From: Companilactobacillus kedongensis
GTDB taxonomy: Bacteria; Bacillota; Bacilli; Lactobacillales; Lactobacillaceae
Direction of reading: 5' to 3'
Length of the DNA: 64,000 bases
NCBI RefSeq assembly: GCF_003946625.1
Contig: NZ_RHOR01000006.1
Span: forward strand, 52,486 to 116,485
Shown: positions 16,437-24,292 of the stretch, one piece after another
Position numbering within the stretch: the stretch's first letter is position 1
How the letters are laid out: each line of letters starts with the position of its first letter
Notes under the pieces: model-generated
Told to the model about the DNA's origin: nothing
Database searches by the model: none
What the model saw: the letters and a program-made list of their open reading frames with translations, nothing else
Position numbers and translations under genes: made by a program

Positions 16437-17193
16437 TACGTTTTAACACCTCCTCAGCTAGTGCTCGGTATGCCTCTGCCCCACGTGATTTATCATCAAA
16501 ATCAACAATTGGCAGGCCATAACTAGGTGCTTCAGCTAATCTAGTATTTCTAGGTACGATTGCTTTATAAACACGATCACCAAAGTAAGATTTAACCTCA
16601 CCAACAACTTGAGCACCCAAATTAGTTCTAGCATCCAACATTGTCAGCAAAACTCCTTCGATAGCAAGATTATTATTAAAGTGTTTTTGAACTAGACGGA
16701 TCGTATTCAATAATTGACTCAATCCTTCCAAAGCATAGTACTCACTTTGAACTGGAATAATGATCGAATCGCTAGCTGTAAAGGCATTAGTTGAAAGCTG
16801 ACCCAATGAAGGCGGACAGTCGATCAAGATAATATCATATTGATCATCAACTTCTTCGATCCCTGATCTCAATCTAGTTTCACGTGCCATCATGGTCGTA
16901 AGTTCCATCTCTGCACCAGCAAGTTGAATTGTAGCTGGCACAATATCTAGGTTTGGATGTTTAGAATGAATGATCGTTTTAGCTAAAGGATATTCATTGA
17001 CCAAAACGTCATAAATATCTTTTTCGACATGGGCCTTTTTGATACCTAGACCACTAGTAGCATTACCTTGAGGATCGGTATCAATTATTAAAACCTTTTG
17101 GCCAAGATCAGCCAAACATGCACCAAGGTTGATAGTAGTTGTTGTTTTGCCTACACCACCCTTTTGGTTTGCAACGGATATTTTTCGTGCCAT
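16417..17193 (-). CDS. parA: Chromosome-partitioning ATPase ParA (Soj)
   Basis: The 258-residue deviant Walker ATPase has the P-loop KGGVGKTTT (residues 11-19) with the signature lysine K11. Switch motifs TDPQGNATSGLG and LIDCPPSLG follow. It dimerises with ATP on the nucleoid and works with ParB in origin segregation and initiation control. It lies 84 bases downstream of rsmG. The nucleoid-occlusion gene noc, often between rsmG and soj in Bacilli, is absent from this gap. Confidence 0.96.
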   Translation of the reverse strand: MARKISVANQKGGVGKTTTTINLGACLADLGQKVLIIDTDPQGNATSGLGIKKAHVEKDIYDVLVNEYPLAKTIIHSKHPNLDIVPATIQLAGAEMELTTMMARETRLRSGIEEVDDQYDIILIDCPPSLGQLSTNAFTASDSIIIPVQSEYYALEGLSQLLNTIRLVQKHFNNNLAIEGVLLTMLDARTNLGAQVVGEVKSYFGDRVYKAIVPRNTRLAEAPSYGLPIVDFDDKSRGAEAYRALAEEVLKRNGIKQK

Positions 17194-17277
17194 TTTATTC
17201 CCCTATTCTCCAATCTCTAAAAGATTGTTAACGTTTATTAATTCTATCATTTAATAGGAAACATTTAGAATTAATGA

Positions 17278-18003
17278 TTATCCAACGAGTGGTTTTCTAC
17301 CTGGAGTTCCAGGCTTTCTAGGATATTTCTTAGGTGTTGGTTTAGTTTTATCAACAAAGATAAAGTTTCTGACACCCTCATTATTTGGTAGTTCAAATGA
17401 TTTTTGATCTCCAACTTTACCGCCAAGGATTTTAATAGCATAAGTAGCTTCACTTAATTCTTCTGGAGCTTTTTCAGACTTCATCGCAATAAATTCCCCA
17501 CCGACTTTAGCAAATGGCAAACACAATTCTGTCAAAACGTTCATTGCTGCCACAGCCCGAGCCGTCACGATATCATAGTTTTCACGATAAAGTTTGTTCT
17601 TACCAAGTTCTTCAGCACGACCGTGTACCAAATTGATCCCTGTTAAATTTAATTTACCAGACAAATCGTTCAAGAACTTGATACGTTTATTCAATGAATC
17701 CACCATCGTTATTTTCAACTTAGGATTAACGATTTTTAGTGGGATCGATGGGAATCCAGCTCCTGAACCAATATCACAAAGTGACAATTCGTCAGTCAAA
17801 ATTCTTTCATCCACGAATCCGAGAACTAAGGAATCATAAAAGTGTTTTAAATATACTTGTGATTCTTCAGTTATCGTCGTCAAATTCATTACTTTATTAG
17901 TTTCCACTAATTCGTGAAAATAAATTTGAAATTGTTCCTTTTGCTCACTACTTAATTCAATTCCTCTTTGTGATAGTGCTTGATAAAATTCTTCCGGTTT
18001 CAT
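17278..18003 (-). CDS. rsmG: 16S rRNA (guanine-527-N7)-methyltransferase RsmG
   Basis: The 241-residue Rossmann-fold methyltransferase carries the SAM-binding motif LCDIGSGAGFPSIPL (about residues 75-89) and the RsmG segments MVDSLNKRIKFLN and VTARAVAAMNVL. It ends in the Pro/Lys/Arg-rich tail typical of the family (KKYPRKPGTPGRKPL). It methylates G527 of 16S rRNA. GGAGGA precedes the ATG. The 5' flank contains an everted GTGAAACA..TGTTTCAC palindrome at 18019-18036. Confidence 0.95.
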   Translation of the reverse strand: MKPEEFYQALSQRGIELSSEQKEQFQIYFHELVETNKVMNLTTITEESQVYLKHFYDSLVLGFVDERILTDELSLCDIGSGAGFPSIPLKIVNPKLKITMVDSLNKRIKFLNDLSGKLNLTGINLVHGRAEELGKNKLYRENYDIVTARAVAAMNVLTELCLPFAKVGGEFIAMKSEKAPEELSEATYAIKILGGKVGDQKSFELPNNEGVRNFIFVDKTKPTPKKYPRKPGTPGRKPLVG

Positions 18004-18018
18004 TTAAATCCTCCACTC

Positions 18019-18036
18019 GTGAAACACTTGTTTCAC
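18019..18036. repeat. Everted parS-half-site palindrome in the rsmG leader
   Basis: GTGAAACA-CT-TGTTTCAC is an 8-bp inverted repeat with a 2-base centre. Its halves are those of the bacterial parS consensus (TGTTTCAC + GTGAAACA) in swapped order, so it is not parS itself. It could be a hairpin in the rsmG leader or an unrelated operator. Confidence 0.5.
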
Positions 18037-18126
18037 ACTAGTTAATCGTATATTATTCCTGAAACAAATTCAATGATAGTTGTTCATTTCAGAAATATAA
18101 AAATGTCCTGAAAATTGGATTTTTTC

Positions 18127-18155
18127 TTAAACTTTAAACTAAACTCTGATACGAT
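18127..18155 (+). promoter_or_regulatory. Probable promoter of the zinc-ribbon/SGNH cluster
   Basis: TTAAAC (18127-18132) and TACGAT (18150-18155) with 17-base spacing, about 30 bases before the ATG and its GGGGGA binding site. Confidence 0.45.
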
Positions 18156-18187
18156 ATTTGTAGTTATTATTATAGGGGGAAATTTAT

Positions 18188-19162
18188 ATGAAATGTCCGA
18201 ATTGTGGTGCAAACATTACGGGGGAACAAAAATTTTGCAACAAATGCGGCTTTGACTTAAGCAACGTCAAAGTTGATGAAACAGTTTCGGCCTCAAAAGT
18301 GGAAACCAGCCAAGATATCCCTGCATCGGAAACTATCGTCGCAGAAACTAAACCGGTTCAGGAACAATCATCTAAGCCAAAATCAGTGACAAGTCCGATT
18401 CTGAAATTTTTAAACAATAACCAATCAATGGTATTCATTTTTATTTTAGCTTCGGCGTTGATCTACTGCTACAACACCGATATTGGTACTATCATTTTTA
18501 TCGTAGGAATACTAGCTATTCTTTATTTATATTCAAAAAACGGTAAAACTAACGTTGAAACTGAATTTAATAAAACTTTAGCGGGGATCGTTCCACTAAA
18601 GAATCAAAGCGAAAACAAGTTTTGGCTACTAGAAACACTAGCCTACGGAACGAACATAATCGCTATTTTCAAATTACCAGTTATCGATTTATCTGATATT
18701 TTCAAAATGGCTGATTCCAGTATTTTCACCTCTGGCATCGTCAGTCAACTTAATGATATGTTCAACAATGGTAACATCTCACTATTCAAACTTGGTACAT
18801 TAACATCAAAAGCATCAAGTATTTTAGCTGCTTATTACAAAGATGACAAAACTGCGGATATGGCAGATGTTATCAAAGGATTGTCAGAATTAAAATGGGG
18901 TATTTATGTAATTGTCTTTTGCGTTATTTTAGCTATAATTTCAAGGTTCATCAAAAACTACGAAATTCCTGCGCAACTCATCTCAGGAACTGTTCCAGCA
19001 ATAATTTATCTGTTTATTTATTTCAAAATTAAAAACGGCGATTCTGATTATGCAATTATTGCCACATTTCTTGGGTCAGGATTTTACCTTGGCCTCGCCG
19101 CTTCAATTATTTTGGTCTTAACTTCTTTAGTCCGTCTGGGAAAGTTTCAAAAGAGAGCGTAA
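18188..19162 (+). CDS. Zinc-ribbon membrane protein, unknown function
   Basis: The 324-residue protein begins with a four-cysteine zinc ribbon (C3, C6, C17, C20: CPNCG ... CNKCG). A disordered Ser/Glu/Pro linker runs to about residue 65. Hydrophobic segments follow at about 76-90, 96-114, 240-257, 265-278 and 295-315, separated by a soluble loop of about 110 residues. This is the general layout of the zinc_ribbon_2 membrane proteins of Firmicutes. It is the first gene of a tight three-gene unit: the SGNH lipoprotein follows after 4 bases. The function is unknown; a membrane-associated regulatory or assembly role is inference. Confidence 0.75.
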   Translation: MKCPNCGANITGEQKFCNKCGFDLSNVKVDETVSASKVETSQDIPASETIVAETKPVQEQSSKPKSVTSPILKFLNNNQSMVFIFILASALIYCYNTDIGTIIFIVGILAILYLYSKNGKTNVETEFNKTLAGIVPLKNQSENKFWLLETLAYGTNIIAIFKLPVIDLSDIFKMADSSIFTSGIVSQLNDMFNNGNISLFKLGTLTSKASSILAAYYKDDKTADMADVIKGLSELKWGIYVIVFCVILAIISRFIKNYEIPAQLISGTVPAIIYLFIYFKIKNGDSDYAIIATFLGSGFYLGLAASIILVLTSLVRLGKFQKRA

Positions 19163-19166
19163 TAAT

Positions 19167-19988
19167 ATGAAAAAAAGAAATATCTTAACCTTTTTTCTCT
19201 TATTATTACTGCTAGCTTCAGGAGCCAGTTTTCTCAGTGCCTGCGGCAATCAAAGAGAAAAACAGTCAGAAACTTCTGTAAAAAAGAAAACTACTAATTC
19301 TTCGAAGAAGAAAAAGAAGGTATCAAATATCACAACTGTTGCTGATAAATTAAAAAAGTCGTCTAAAAAACAATTAGTCTACTCACCTTTGGGAGATTCA
19401 CTTTCGGTAGGACTATTTGCCGATAGTAAAGCTTCTCGATTCACTACTTTATTTACTGATGATATTAAAAAAGCCACTGGCAAAGACGTATCAGAAAAGG
19501 GTATGTCAGTAGTTGGTAAAACTGCTTCAAATTTTGGCGTCTATCAAGTAAATAATATTGTCAGTCAAGATCCCGATATTGTTACAGTTGAATTCGGAAC
19601 AAACGATGCCGCCGGCGGCGCTACTGCAACAGCTCTAAATAGTTACGAAACTTCGATGAATCAGATTGTCGATACACTTCAACAGAAAACACATGCTCAA
19701 ATTATCTTGATGACATCTTGGTCACCTAAAGACGGTAAGAATGTTGAAGCTGACAAACAATTTGATCAAGTCGTCTATAAAATTGCTAAGCAGAAGAATC
19801 TTCCCGTTGTCGATCTATCTACCATTTGGGAGCATAACGATAACGTAACGGGTCCGGCTGGTAAAACTATCAGTGATTTTTCAGATTACCTCACCAGAGA
19901 TAATTTTCATCCTAATCAATTAGGACATGATAAAATTGCCGAACTTTTAAATAAACAATTAACTCGGGAGGGAACTTATGAACGATGA
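19167..19988 (+). CDS. SGNH/GDSL-hydrolase lipoprotein
   Basis: The 273-residue protein starts with a type II signal (lipobox LSAC, C26) and a Lys/Ser-rich spacer. The SGNH hydrolase core has block I GDSLS (catalytic S78), block III GTND (N146) and block V DNFH (D245, H248). A Gly in the DVSEKGMSVVG region may supply the remaining oxyanion contact. It is a predicted extracellular lipid-anchored esterase or lipase-like enzyme; substrates could be O-acetylated wall polymers or lipids. Its last 11 bases overlap the next zinc-ribbon gene, so the two are translated together. Confidence 0.86.
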   Translation: MKKRNILTFFLLLLLLASGASFLSACGNQREKQSETSVKKKTTNSSKKKKKVSNITTVADKLKKSSKKQLVYSPLGDSLSVGLFADSKASRFTTLFTDDIKKATGKDVSEKGMSVVGKTASNFGVYQVNNIVSQDPDIVTVEFGTNDAAGGATATALNSYETSMNQIVDTLQQKTHAQIILMTSWSPKDGKNVEADKQFDQVVYKIAKQKNLPVVDLSTIWEHNDNVTGPAGKTISDFSDYLTRDNFHPNQLGHDKIAELLNKQLTREGTYER

Positions 19989-21099
19989 TAAAGAGTTTTG
20001 CCCAAATTGTGGCAAACCAGTGTCTAAAAATGATGATTTTTGTCAGAACTGTGGACATGATTTAAGACCATATCATAAATCGCTAACAAAACAAGCTGAA
20101 CAAAATAACGTTCAACAACCACAACCAACTCAACCAGCACAAACACAGAATTCCATACCTAATAACAGTGGTAAGAAAAAGAAGTCCCCACTTGTACCTA
20201 TTATTCTAGTTATTATTGTCTTGTCCGCCGCCTACTTTGGCGGAAGTTGGTTCTACAGCAAAGGTCGTCAAACTCAAACCTTGGCCGATAATATGACCAG
20301 TGGTGTTACTTCTAAAATGGCATCTGCTGCAGTTACTGAAGATGGACAAGCTATTTCCGAAACTGATCTAAAGCCCTTGAGTAATCTTTACGTTAAAGAT
20401 AGCTCAGCCAGTGATCAAGTTAAAGAATCAATTTTAAAGGATAGTCGATCGACCAATTTTAAAGTTACTCAAACCGGAAAGTATTTAGGACTATTTCCAA
20501 AATATAAAGTTGCCATCACCAGTCGTTCGATCGAAATCGAAACAAACATCGATAATCCTTCGTTTAAGATCGATGGCAGTACAGTTTCCGCTAAAAATGA
20601 TGACAGTGAATATAACTTAGAAAAACATCTTCCAGGTTTATATAAAGTCTCTGTCAGCGGTAAGAAAACTAAACAAGTGACTGTTCCCATTGCCGGTGAA
20701 ACTGATGAATATGTTATAAACGAACTTGTCGAATCTGACGACGACGATAATAACGAAAGTACAACTTCATCCACTACTCAAAGAAGACCATCGTCTTCAA
20801 ATCGCCCTACCTATTCGGAAAGTGATGATGACGACGATGACTATTACGAACCTTCAGATGATGATGTAACATTCTTAGGTTCATGGACCAACGATACTTC
20901 TACTGTCAGTTTCTATGATGACGGTACATACAGTTTGGATGATAAAACTGGATCTTATAAAGTTAATTCATGGCATGGTGACCAAGTATCGATCACATAC
21001 TATGAGGATGGTAAATCTGGCCCAGGCTGGACAGCTTCATACACCTTAGATGGTGATTCACTTGAATTAAATTCAAATCATATGACTTGGTACAGGTAA
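19978..21099 (+). CDS. TcaA-like zinc-ribbon membrane protein with acidic linker
   Basis: The 373-residue protein has an N-terminal zinc ribbon (C8, C11, C22, C25), a Gln/Pro-rich linker, and one membrane helix (about 71-90). The extracellular part resembles the TcaA/YvbJ family: PKYKVAITSRSIEIETNIDNPSFKIDG, then a PGLYKVSVSG stretch. A very acidic repeat (SDDDD, DDDDDYYEPSDDD, about 250-295) leads to a C-terminal beta domain (LGSWTNDTSTVSFYDDGTYSL) that looks like small lipocalin-like secreted domains. TcaA-type proteins affect sensitivity to wall antibiotics, but that role is not shown here. GAGGGAAC precedes the ATG inside the upstream gene. Confidence 0.78.
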   Translation: MNDDKEFCPNCGKPVSKNDDFCQNCGHDLRPYHKSLTKQAEQNNVQQPQPTQPAQTQNSIPNNSGKKKKSPLVPIILVIIVLSAAYFGGSWFYSKGRQTQTLADNMTSGVTSKMASAAVTEDGQAISETDLKPLSNLYVKDSSASDQVKESILKDSRSTNFKVTQTGKYLGLFPKYKVAITSRSIEIETNIDNPSFKIDGSTVSAKNDDSEYNLEKHLPGLYKVSVSGKKTKQVTVPIAGETDEYVINELVESDDDDNNESTTSSTTQRRPSSSNRPTYSESDDDDDDYYEPSDDDVTFLGSWTNDTSTVSFYDDGTYSLDDKTGSYKVNSWHGDQVSITYYEDGKSGPGWTASYTLDGDSLELNSNHMTWYR

Positions 21100-21102
21100 A
21101 AA

Positions 21103-21137
21103 ATCAGGATCGATTACATTAAATAATCGATCCTGAT
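21103..21137. terminator. Bidirectional terminator between the TcaA-like and MerR genes
   Basis: Perfect 14-bp stem (ATCAGGATCGATTA at 21103-21116, complement at 21124-21137) with A-rich and T-rich flanks. The last codons of the minus-strand MerR gene lie inside the stem and its stop inside the loop. Confidence 0.92.
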
Positions 21138-21853
21138 TTTTTTTGGTCATAAACTTCCACACAGAAGTCCTTCTTACCACAATTTGGACAAGTGAGTTTC
21201 CTAGTCTTTAACGTATGCTTTGCAAAGAAGGCCTGCTTAAAAGTGGGCTTAAATTCAGCATTACAGTTGGGACAAATATAATTAGTCCCTTGAAAATATA
21301 TCTTACTCAGAAATGCTGCAGCAACGATTGCCAATAAAATACCCAATCCAAACCAGAGCCAATTACCTGTCATGATCGATGCCACTAAAGTACCGACCTC
21401 AATTGCGTCCATAACCAGCCCTCCGCCAATAATTTTAAAGTGTAAATTTCTCAAAGATTTTTTATTATCCATAATGTAGTCTATGTCATCGATTGAATTT
21501 ATAGGGAAATTATCCAGATCCGGCAGACTGTTTTTAATATTTTCAATCGTTTTAATTTGCTTACGTGCTTCGTTCAATTCATTTTTAATTTTTTTCGCTT
21601 GTTCATCTAACAATAGTGTTAAAATTTTGCTAGAATTAGTCTTTATTAAAATCTGTCGAATTGAATCTAAAGATAATCCCATACTTTTTAACAAGAGAAT
21701 CAATTTTAATTTCTTTAAATCGTGATCCGTGTAAAGACGACGACCGCCTTCTGTTCTGGCAGAAGGATTCAAAATGTTTTTCTTATCGTAATATTGTATC
21801 GTCCTGACTGAAATTTTTGCTAATTGAGCCAGTTCTCCAGTTGTATATGACAT
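21119..21853 (-). CDS. MerR-family regulator with membrane helices and C-terminal zinc ribbon
   Basis: The 244-residue protein has a MerR DNA-binding domain (YTTGELAQLAKISVRTIQYY, then GRRLYTDHDL and the KSMGLSLDSIRQIL dimer segment), a coiled coil (about 85-108), two membrane helices (about 143-162 and 166-184), and a double CPNC zinc ribbon (C194, C197 and C222, C225). I choose the ATG at 21853 because AAGGAGG lies 8 bases before it; GTG at 21862 sits inside that site. A MerR regulator tethered to the membrane and ending in a zinc ribbon is unusual. It converges on the zinc-ribbon/SGNH cluster. Confidence 0.85.
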   Translation of the reverse strand: MSYTTGELAQLAKISVRTIQYYDKKNILNPSARTEGGRRLYTDHDLKKLKLILLLKSMGLSLDSIRQILIKTNSSKILTLLLDEQAKKIKNELNEARKQIKTIENIKNSLPDLDNFPINSIDDIDYIMDNKKSLRNLHFKIIGGGLVMDAIEVGTLVASIMTGNWLWFGLGILLAIVAAAFLSKIYFQGTNYICPNCNAEFKPTFKQAFFAKHTLKTRKLTCPNCGKKDFCVEVYDQKKSGSII

Positions 21854-22008
21854 AAACTTCACCTCCTTGATTACTTTTTACACTATGACCTAAGGACACG
21901 TGCAAGTATTTAACCGTTATTTAGGCGTTATAATTTTTAAAAGTTGGCATTCATTTTATTATAAATTAAAGTATACTTAGTGGGATAGACCACAGAAACG
22001 AGAAAGGA

Positions 22009-22668
22009 GTGGATTATACGTATCGATTTTTCGTTCAACCACAAGTAAATCAGAAAGATAACTCTATTTTCGGATATGAAGTTTTACTTCGCAAGCAAGA
22101 TAAAAATGGAGATTGGACAATTCCTAGCGATTTCACTGAAATCCCGATCGACGAACAAACTTGCTTGATCGAAAAAACAGCTAAAGCCTTAGAAACAGCT
22201 GCAAAAGACAAAGTTTTAGCCTTCAATTTAAACAATAAACAGGCTAATGACCCACTTACGATCGGCGCTATTATTACGTTGAAAAAACGGATCAATCCTG
22301 CCGCCTTAACAATTGAACTGACTGAGGCACCCACTTTGCCCGAGATTAAAGATATGAGTACAATGTTACATCAATATGGCATTGACTTAGTCCTTGACGA
22401 TGTTGGTACTGGTTCAAATACTTATATTAATATCAAACATCTATTACCTTATGTTGATCAAATCAAGTTTGCAATGCAAAACCTTCGCATGTCCGGTAAT
22501 GCCGAAAAAATACCTGAATGTTTATCATTTTGGGTTAATCAAGCTAAAAAATACTGTCTGAATATGATCCTCGAAGGTGTCGAAGATAAATCAGACCAAA
22601 CATTAGCCGAAAAATTCGGCATATATATTCAACAGGGATATCTTTATGGAAAACCTTGTTTAGTTTAA
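22009..22668 (+). CDS. EAL-domain protein (c-di-GMP phosphodiesterase family), start codon uncertain
   Basis: A stand-alone EAL domain of about 220 residues. The family motifs are present in slightly altered form: YEVLLR in place of xEALxR, NLNN, IELTE, LDDVGTG (normally DDFGTG), DQIKFA, LEGVED and QGYLYGKP. The acidic metal ligands are thus mostly kept, so activity is possible, but the EAL-to-EVL change makes it uncertain. AAAGGAG at 22003-22009 touches the GTG start at 22009. An ACG at 22018 sits at ideal spacing, where I would expect the ATG of the MYRFFVQPQ-type N-terminus. No GGDEF protein is in the window. Confidence 0.8.
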   Translation: MDYTYRFFVQPQVNQKDNSIFGYEVLLRKQDKNGDWTIPSDFTEIPIDEQTCLIEKTAKALETAAKDKVLAFNLNNKQANDPLTIGAIITLKKRINPAALTIELTEAPTLPEIKDMSTMLHQYGIDLVLDDVGTGSNTYINIKHLLPYVDQIKFAMQNLRMSGNAEKIPECLSFWVNQAKKYCLNMILEGVEDKSDQTLAEKFGIYIQQGYLYGKPCLV

Positions 22669-22669
22669 A

Positions 22670-22701
22670 ACATCAGTTGCTTTTTAACTGGTGTTTTTTT
22701 T
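22670..22701 (+). terminator. Terminator after the EAL gene
   Basis: Nine-bp stem ACATCAGTT / AACTGGTGT (22670-22678, 22686-22694) with one G-U pair, followed by eight T. Confidence 0.85.
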
Positions 22702-22706
22702 ATAAT
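22677..22706 (+). promoter_or_regulatory. Probable deoC promoter
   Basis: TTGCTT (22677-22682) and TATAAT (22701-22706) with 18-base spacing. The promoter is built into the EAL terminator, an economical overlap. Confidence 0.5.
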
Positions 22707-22716
22707 TAAAAGGCTA

Positions 22717-22730
22717 TGTAAACGTTTTAC
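22717..22730 (+). promoter_or_regulatory. cre-like or DeoR-like operator before deoC
   Basis: TGTAAACGTTTTAC lies just downstream of the -10 box and 11 bases before the deoC ATG. With the preceding A it fits the CcpA consensus WTGNAANCGNWNNCW at 13 of 15 positions and is itself nearly palindromic. It could be a weak cre site or the site of a local deoxynucleoside regulator. Confidence 0.4.
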
Positions 22731-22741
22731 TGGAGGAAATC

Positions 22742-23464
22742 ATGATTATAAAGGAATATACATTAGATAAACTTGCACGAATGATCGACCATACAAATTT
22801 ACACGCCTATGCATCAAATGAAGATATGATAAAACTTTGCGATGAAGCGAAGGAATACCATTTTAAAATGGTAGCGATAAATCAAGTTCAATCGAAGATT
22901 TGCTATAAAGAATTAAAGGACACTGATATTGATATCGGTGCTGCTATCAGTTTCCCATTGGGACAAACCACGATTGAATCTAAATTATTTGATACTAAAA
23001 ACGCTATAAGAAATGGCGCTAACGAAATTGACTATGTTATCAATATTACGGAATTAAAGAATAAAAATTATGCCTACATTGAAAAAGAGATGTCAGAGAT
23101 GGTCAACCTTTGCCATGAAAATTCTGTCTTGATCAAAGTCATTTTTGAAAATACTTATTTAACTAATGAGGAAATAACTAAAGTTGCTGAAATTGCCAAA
23201 GAAGTGAAACCTGATTTTATCAAAACATCAACCGGTTTTGGACCTAGTGGTGCAAAGACTGAAGATGTTAAATTAATGAAATCAGTTGTTGGTAGCGATG
23301 TTTTAGTAAAGGCAGCTGGTGGAATCAGAAATTCTGACGACTTTTTAGCTATGATCTCAGCCGGAGCTGATCGTATCGGTACTAGCAGCGGTGTGAAAAT
23401 CATTGAAGCTTTGAAACAACGTATGAAATACGATGACGTTGATACCATCAAAATTGGACGTTAA
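22742..23464 (+). CDS. deoC: Deoxyribose-phosphate aldolase
   Basis: The 240-residue class I aldolase has IDHTNL at residues 16-21, the Schiff-base lysine in FIKTSTGFG (about residue 160), and VKAAGGIR (about 190) with the second active-site lysine. It splits 2-deoxyribose-5-phosphate to glyceraldehyde-3-phosphate and acetaldehyde. It is slightly longer than the usual 215-222 residues because of an N-terminal addition. GGAGGAAATC precedes the ATG. It stands alone, with a convergent terminator against the ECF operon. Confidence 0.93.
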   Translation: MIIKEYTLDKLARMIDHTNLHAYASNEDMIKLCDEAKEYHFKMVAINQVQSKICYKELKDTDIDIGAAISFPLGQTTIESKLFDTKNAIRNGANEIDYVINITELKNKNYAYIEKEMSEMVNLCHENSVLIKVIFENTYLTNEEITKVAEIAKEVKPDFIKTSTGFGPSGAKTEDVKLMKSVVGSDVLVKAAGGIRNSDDFLAMISAGADRIGTSSGVKIIEALKQRMKYDDVDTIKIGR

Positions 23465-23491
23465 AAAAGAACTGCCGCGGCAGTTCTTTTT
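23464..23491. terminator. Bidirectional terminator between deoC and the ECF operon
   Basis: Stem AAAAAGAACTGCC / GGCAGTTCTTTTT with only a 2-base centre; A-run on one side and T-run on the other. Confidence 0.9.
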
Positions 23492-24292
23492 CTATACAAC
23501 AAAATTCAAACTAACTAAAACTACAAAACTAAGAAAAATAATCATATATGCAACATAATCGCTTCTAGTATATTTTAGAGGATACATTCGAGACATTTCA
23601 TTTCGTCCTGTATATCCCCTAGTTTCCATAGCCATGGCAAGATCAGATGCCTTACGAATAATTGATAAAAATAACGGTAATAATAATCTAGTCATATTTT
23701 TCATTTTTTTTATTACGCCTACATTTTCAAATCTTATCCCTCTTGAAGACTGTGCATCGATCAAAACATTCAATTCTTCAATAATTATCGGAATAAAACG
23801 AAAAGCAATCATAATAATGACTGTCATTTCATGAATAGGTACATGAATTCTTTTGAGAAATAAGAAAGCTTTTTCAAGACCATCGGCCAATGACTTTGGT
23901 GTAGATGTATAAGATAAAAGTGAAGCTCCAACGATCATCAACGCAATTCTAGATGTTAAGGCAATTGCTTTAACGACGCCTTGGTTAGTAACATCAAATA
24001 CCCACCATTTGACTATGGTAGTTCCTGGTGTCGCAATCAATCTAAAGAAGAAGGTAAACACCAATAATATGATAATGCCCTTCAAACCACGTAATAAGTA
24101 GCTCACAGGTACCTTGGCTATTTTATAGAGGATCAATATGTAAGCCAAACTAAATAAATACAAAATCGGATTATGAATAATAAATAGCGAAATTATATAG
24201 ATCAGTACACCCATTAATTTAGTACGAGGATCTAAAGCGTGGATGGCTGAATCTGTAAAATAATATTCACCCAGTGTTATATCTCGTACCAT
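23492..24292 (-). CDS. ecfT: ECF transporter transmembrane component EcfT
   Basis: The 266-residue protein has about five to six membrane helices and the two coupling motifs of EcfT: SSRGIR (about residue 183) and METRGYTG (about 230), whose arginines dock into the ATPases. It joins the two ATP-binding subunits to the substrate-binding S protein. It is the last gene of the five-gene minus-strand operon 27147-23492. Firmicutes usually also have an ecfAAT set beside rplQ, so this would be a dedicated second copy; I cannot see the rest of the genome. Confidence 0.92.
   Translation of the reverse strand: MVRDITLGEYYFTDSAIHALDPRTKLMGVLIYIISLFIIHNPILYLFSLAYILILYKIAKVPVSYLLRGLKGIIILLVFTFFFRLIATPGTTIVKWWVFDVTNQGVVKAIALTSRIALMIVGASLLSYTSTPKSLADGLEKAFLFLKRIHVPIHEMTVIIMIAFRFIPIIIEELNVLIDAQSSRGIRFENVGVIKKMKNMTRLLLPLFLSIIRKASDLAMAMETRGYTGRNEMSRMYPLKYTRSDYVAYMIIFLSFVVLVSLNFVV

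Noticed and set aside
18019..18036. ParB-binding parS site
   Set aside because: The half sites are in the reverse order relative to the consensus; the overlapping TGTTTCACG register matches only about 10 of 16 positions.
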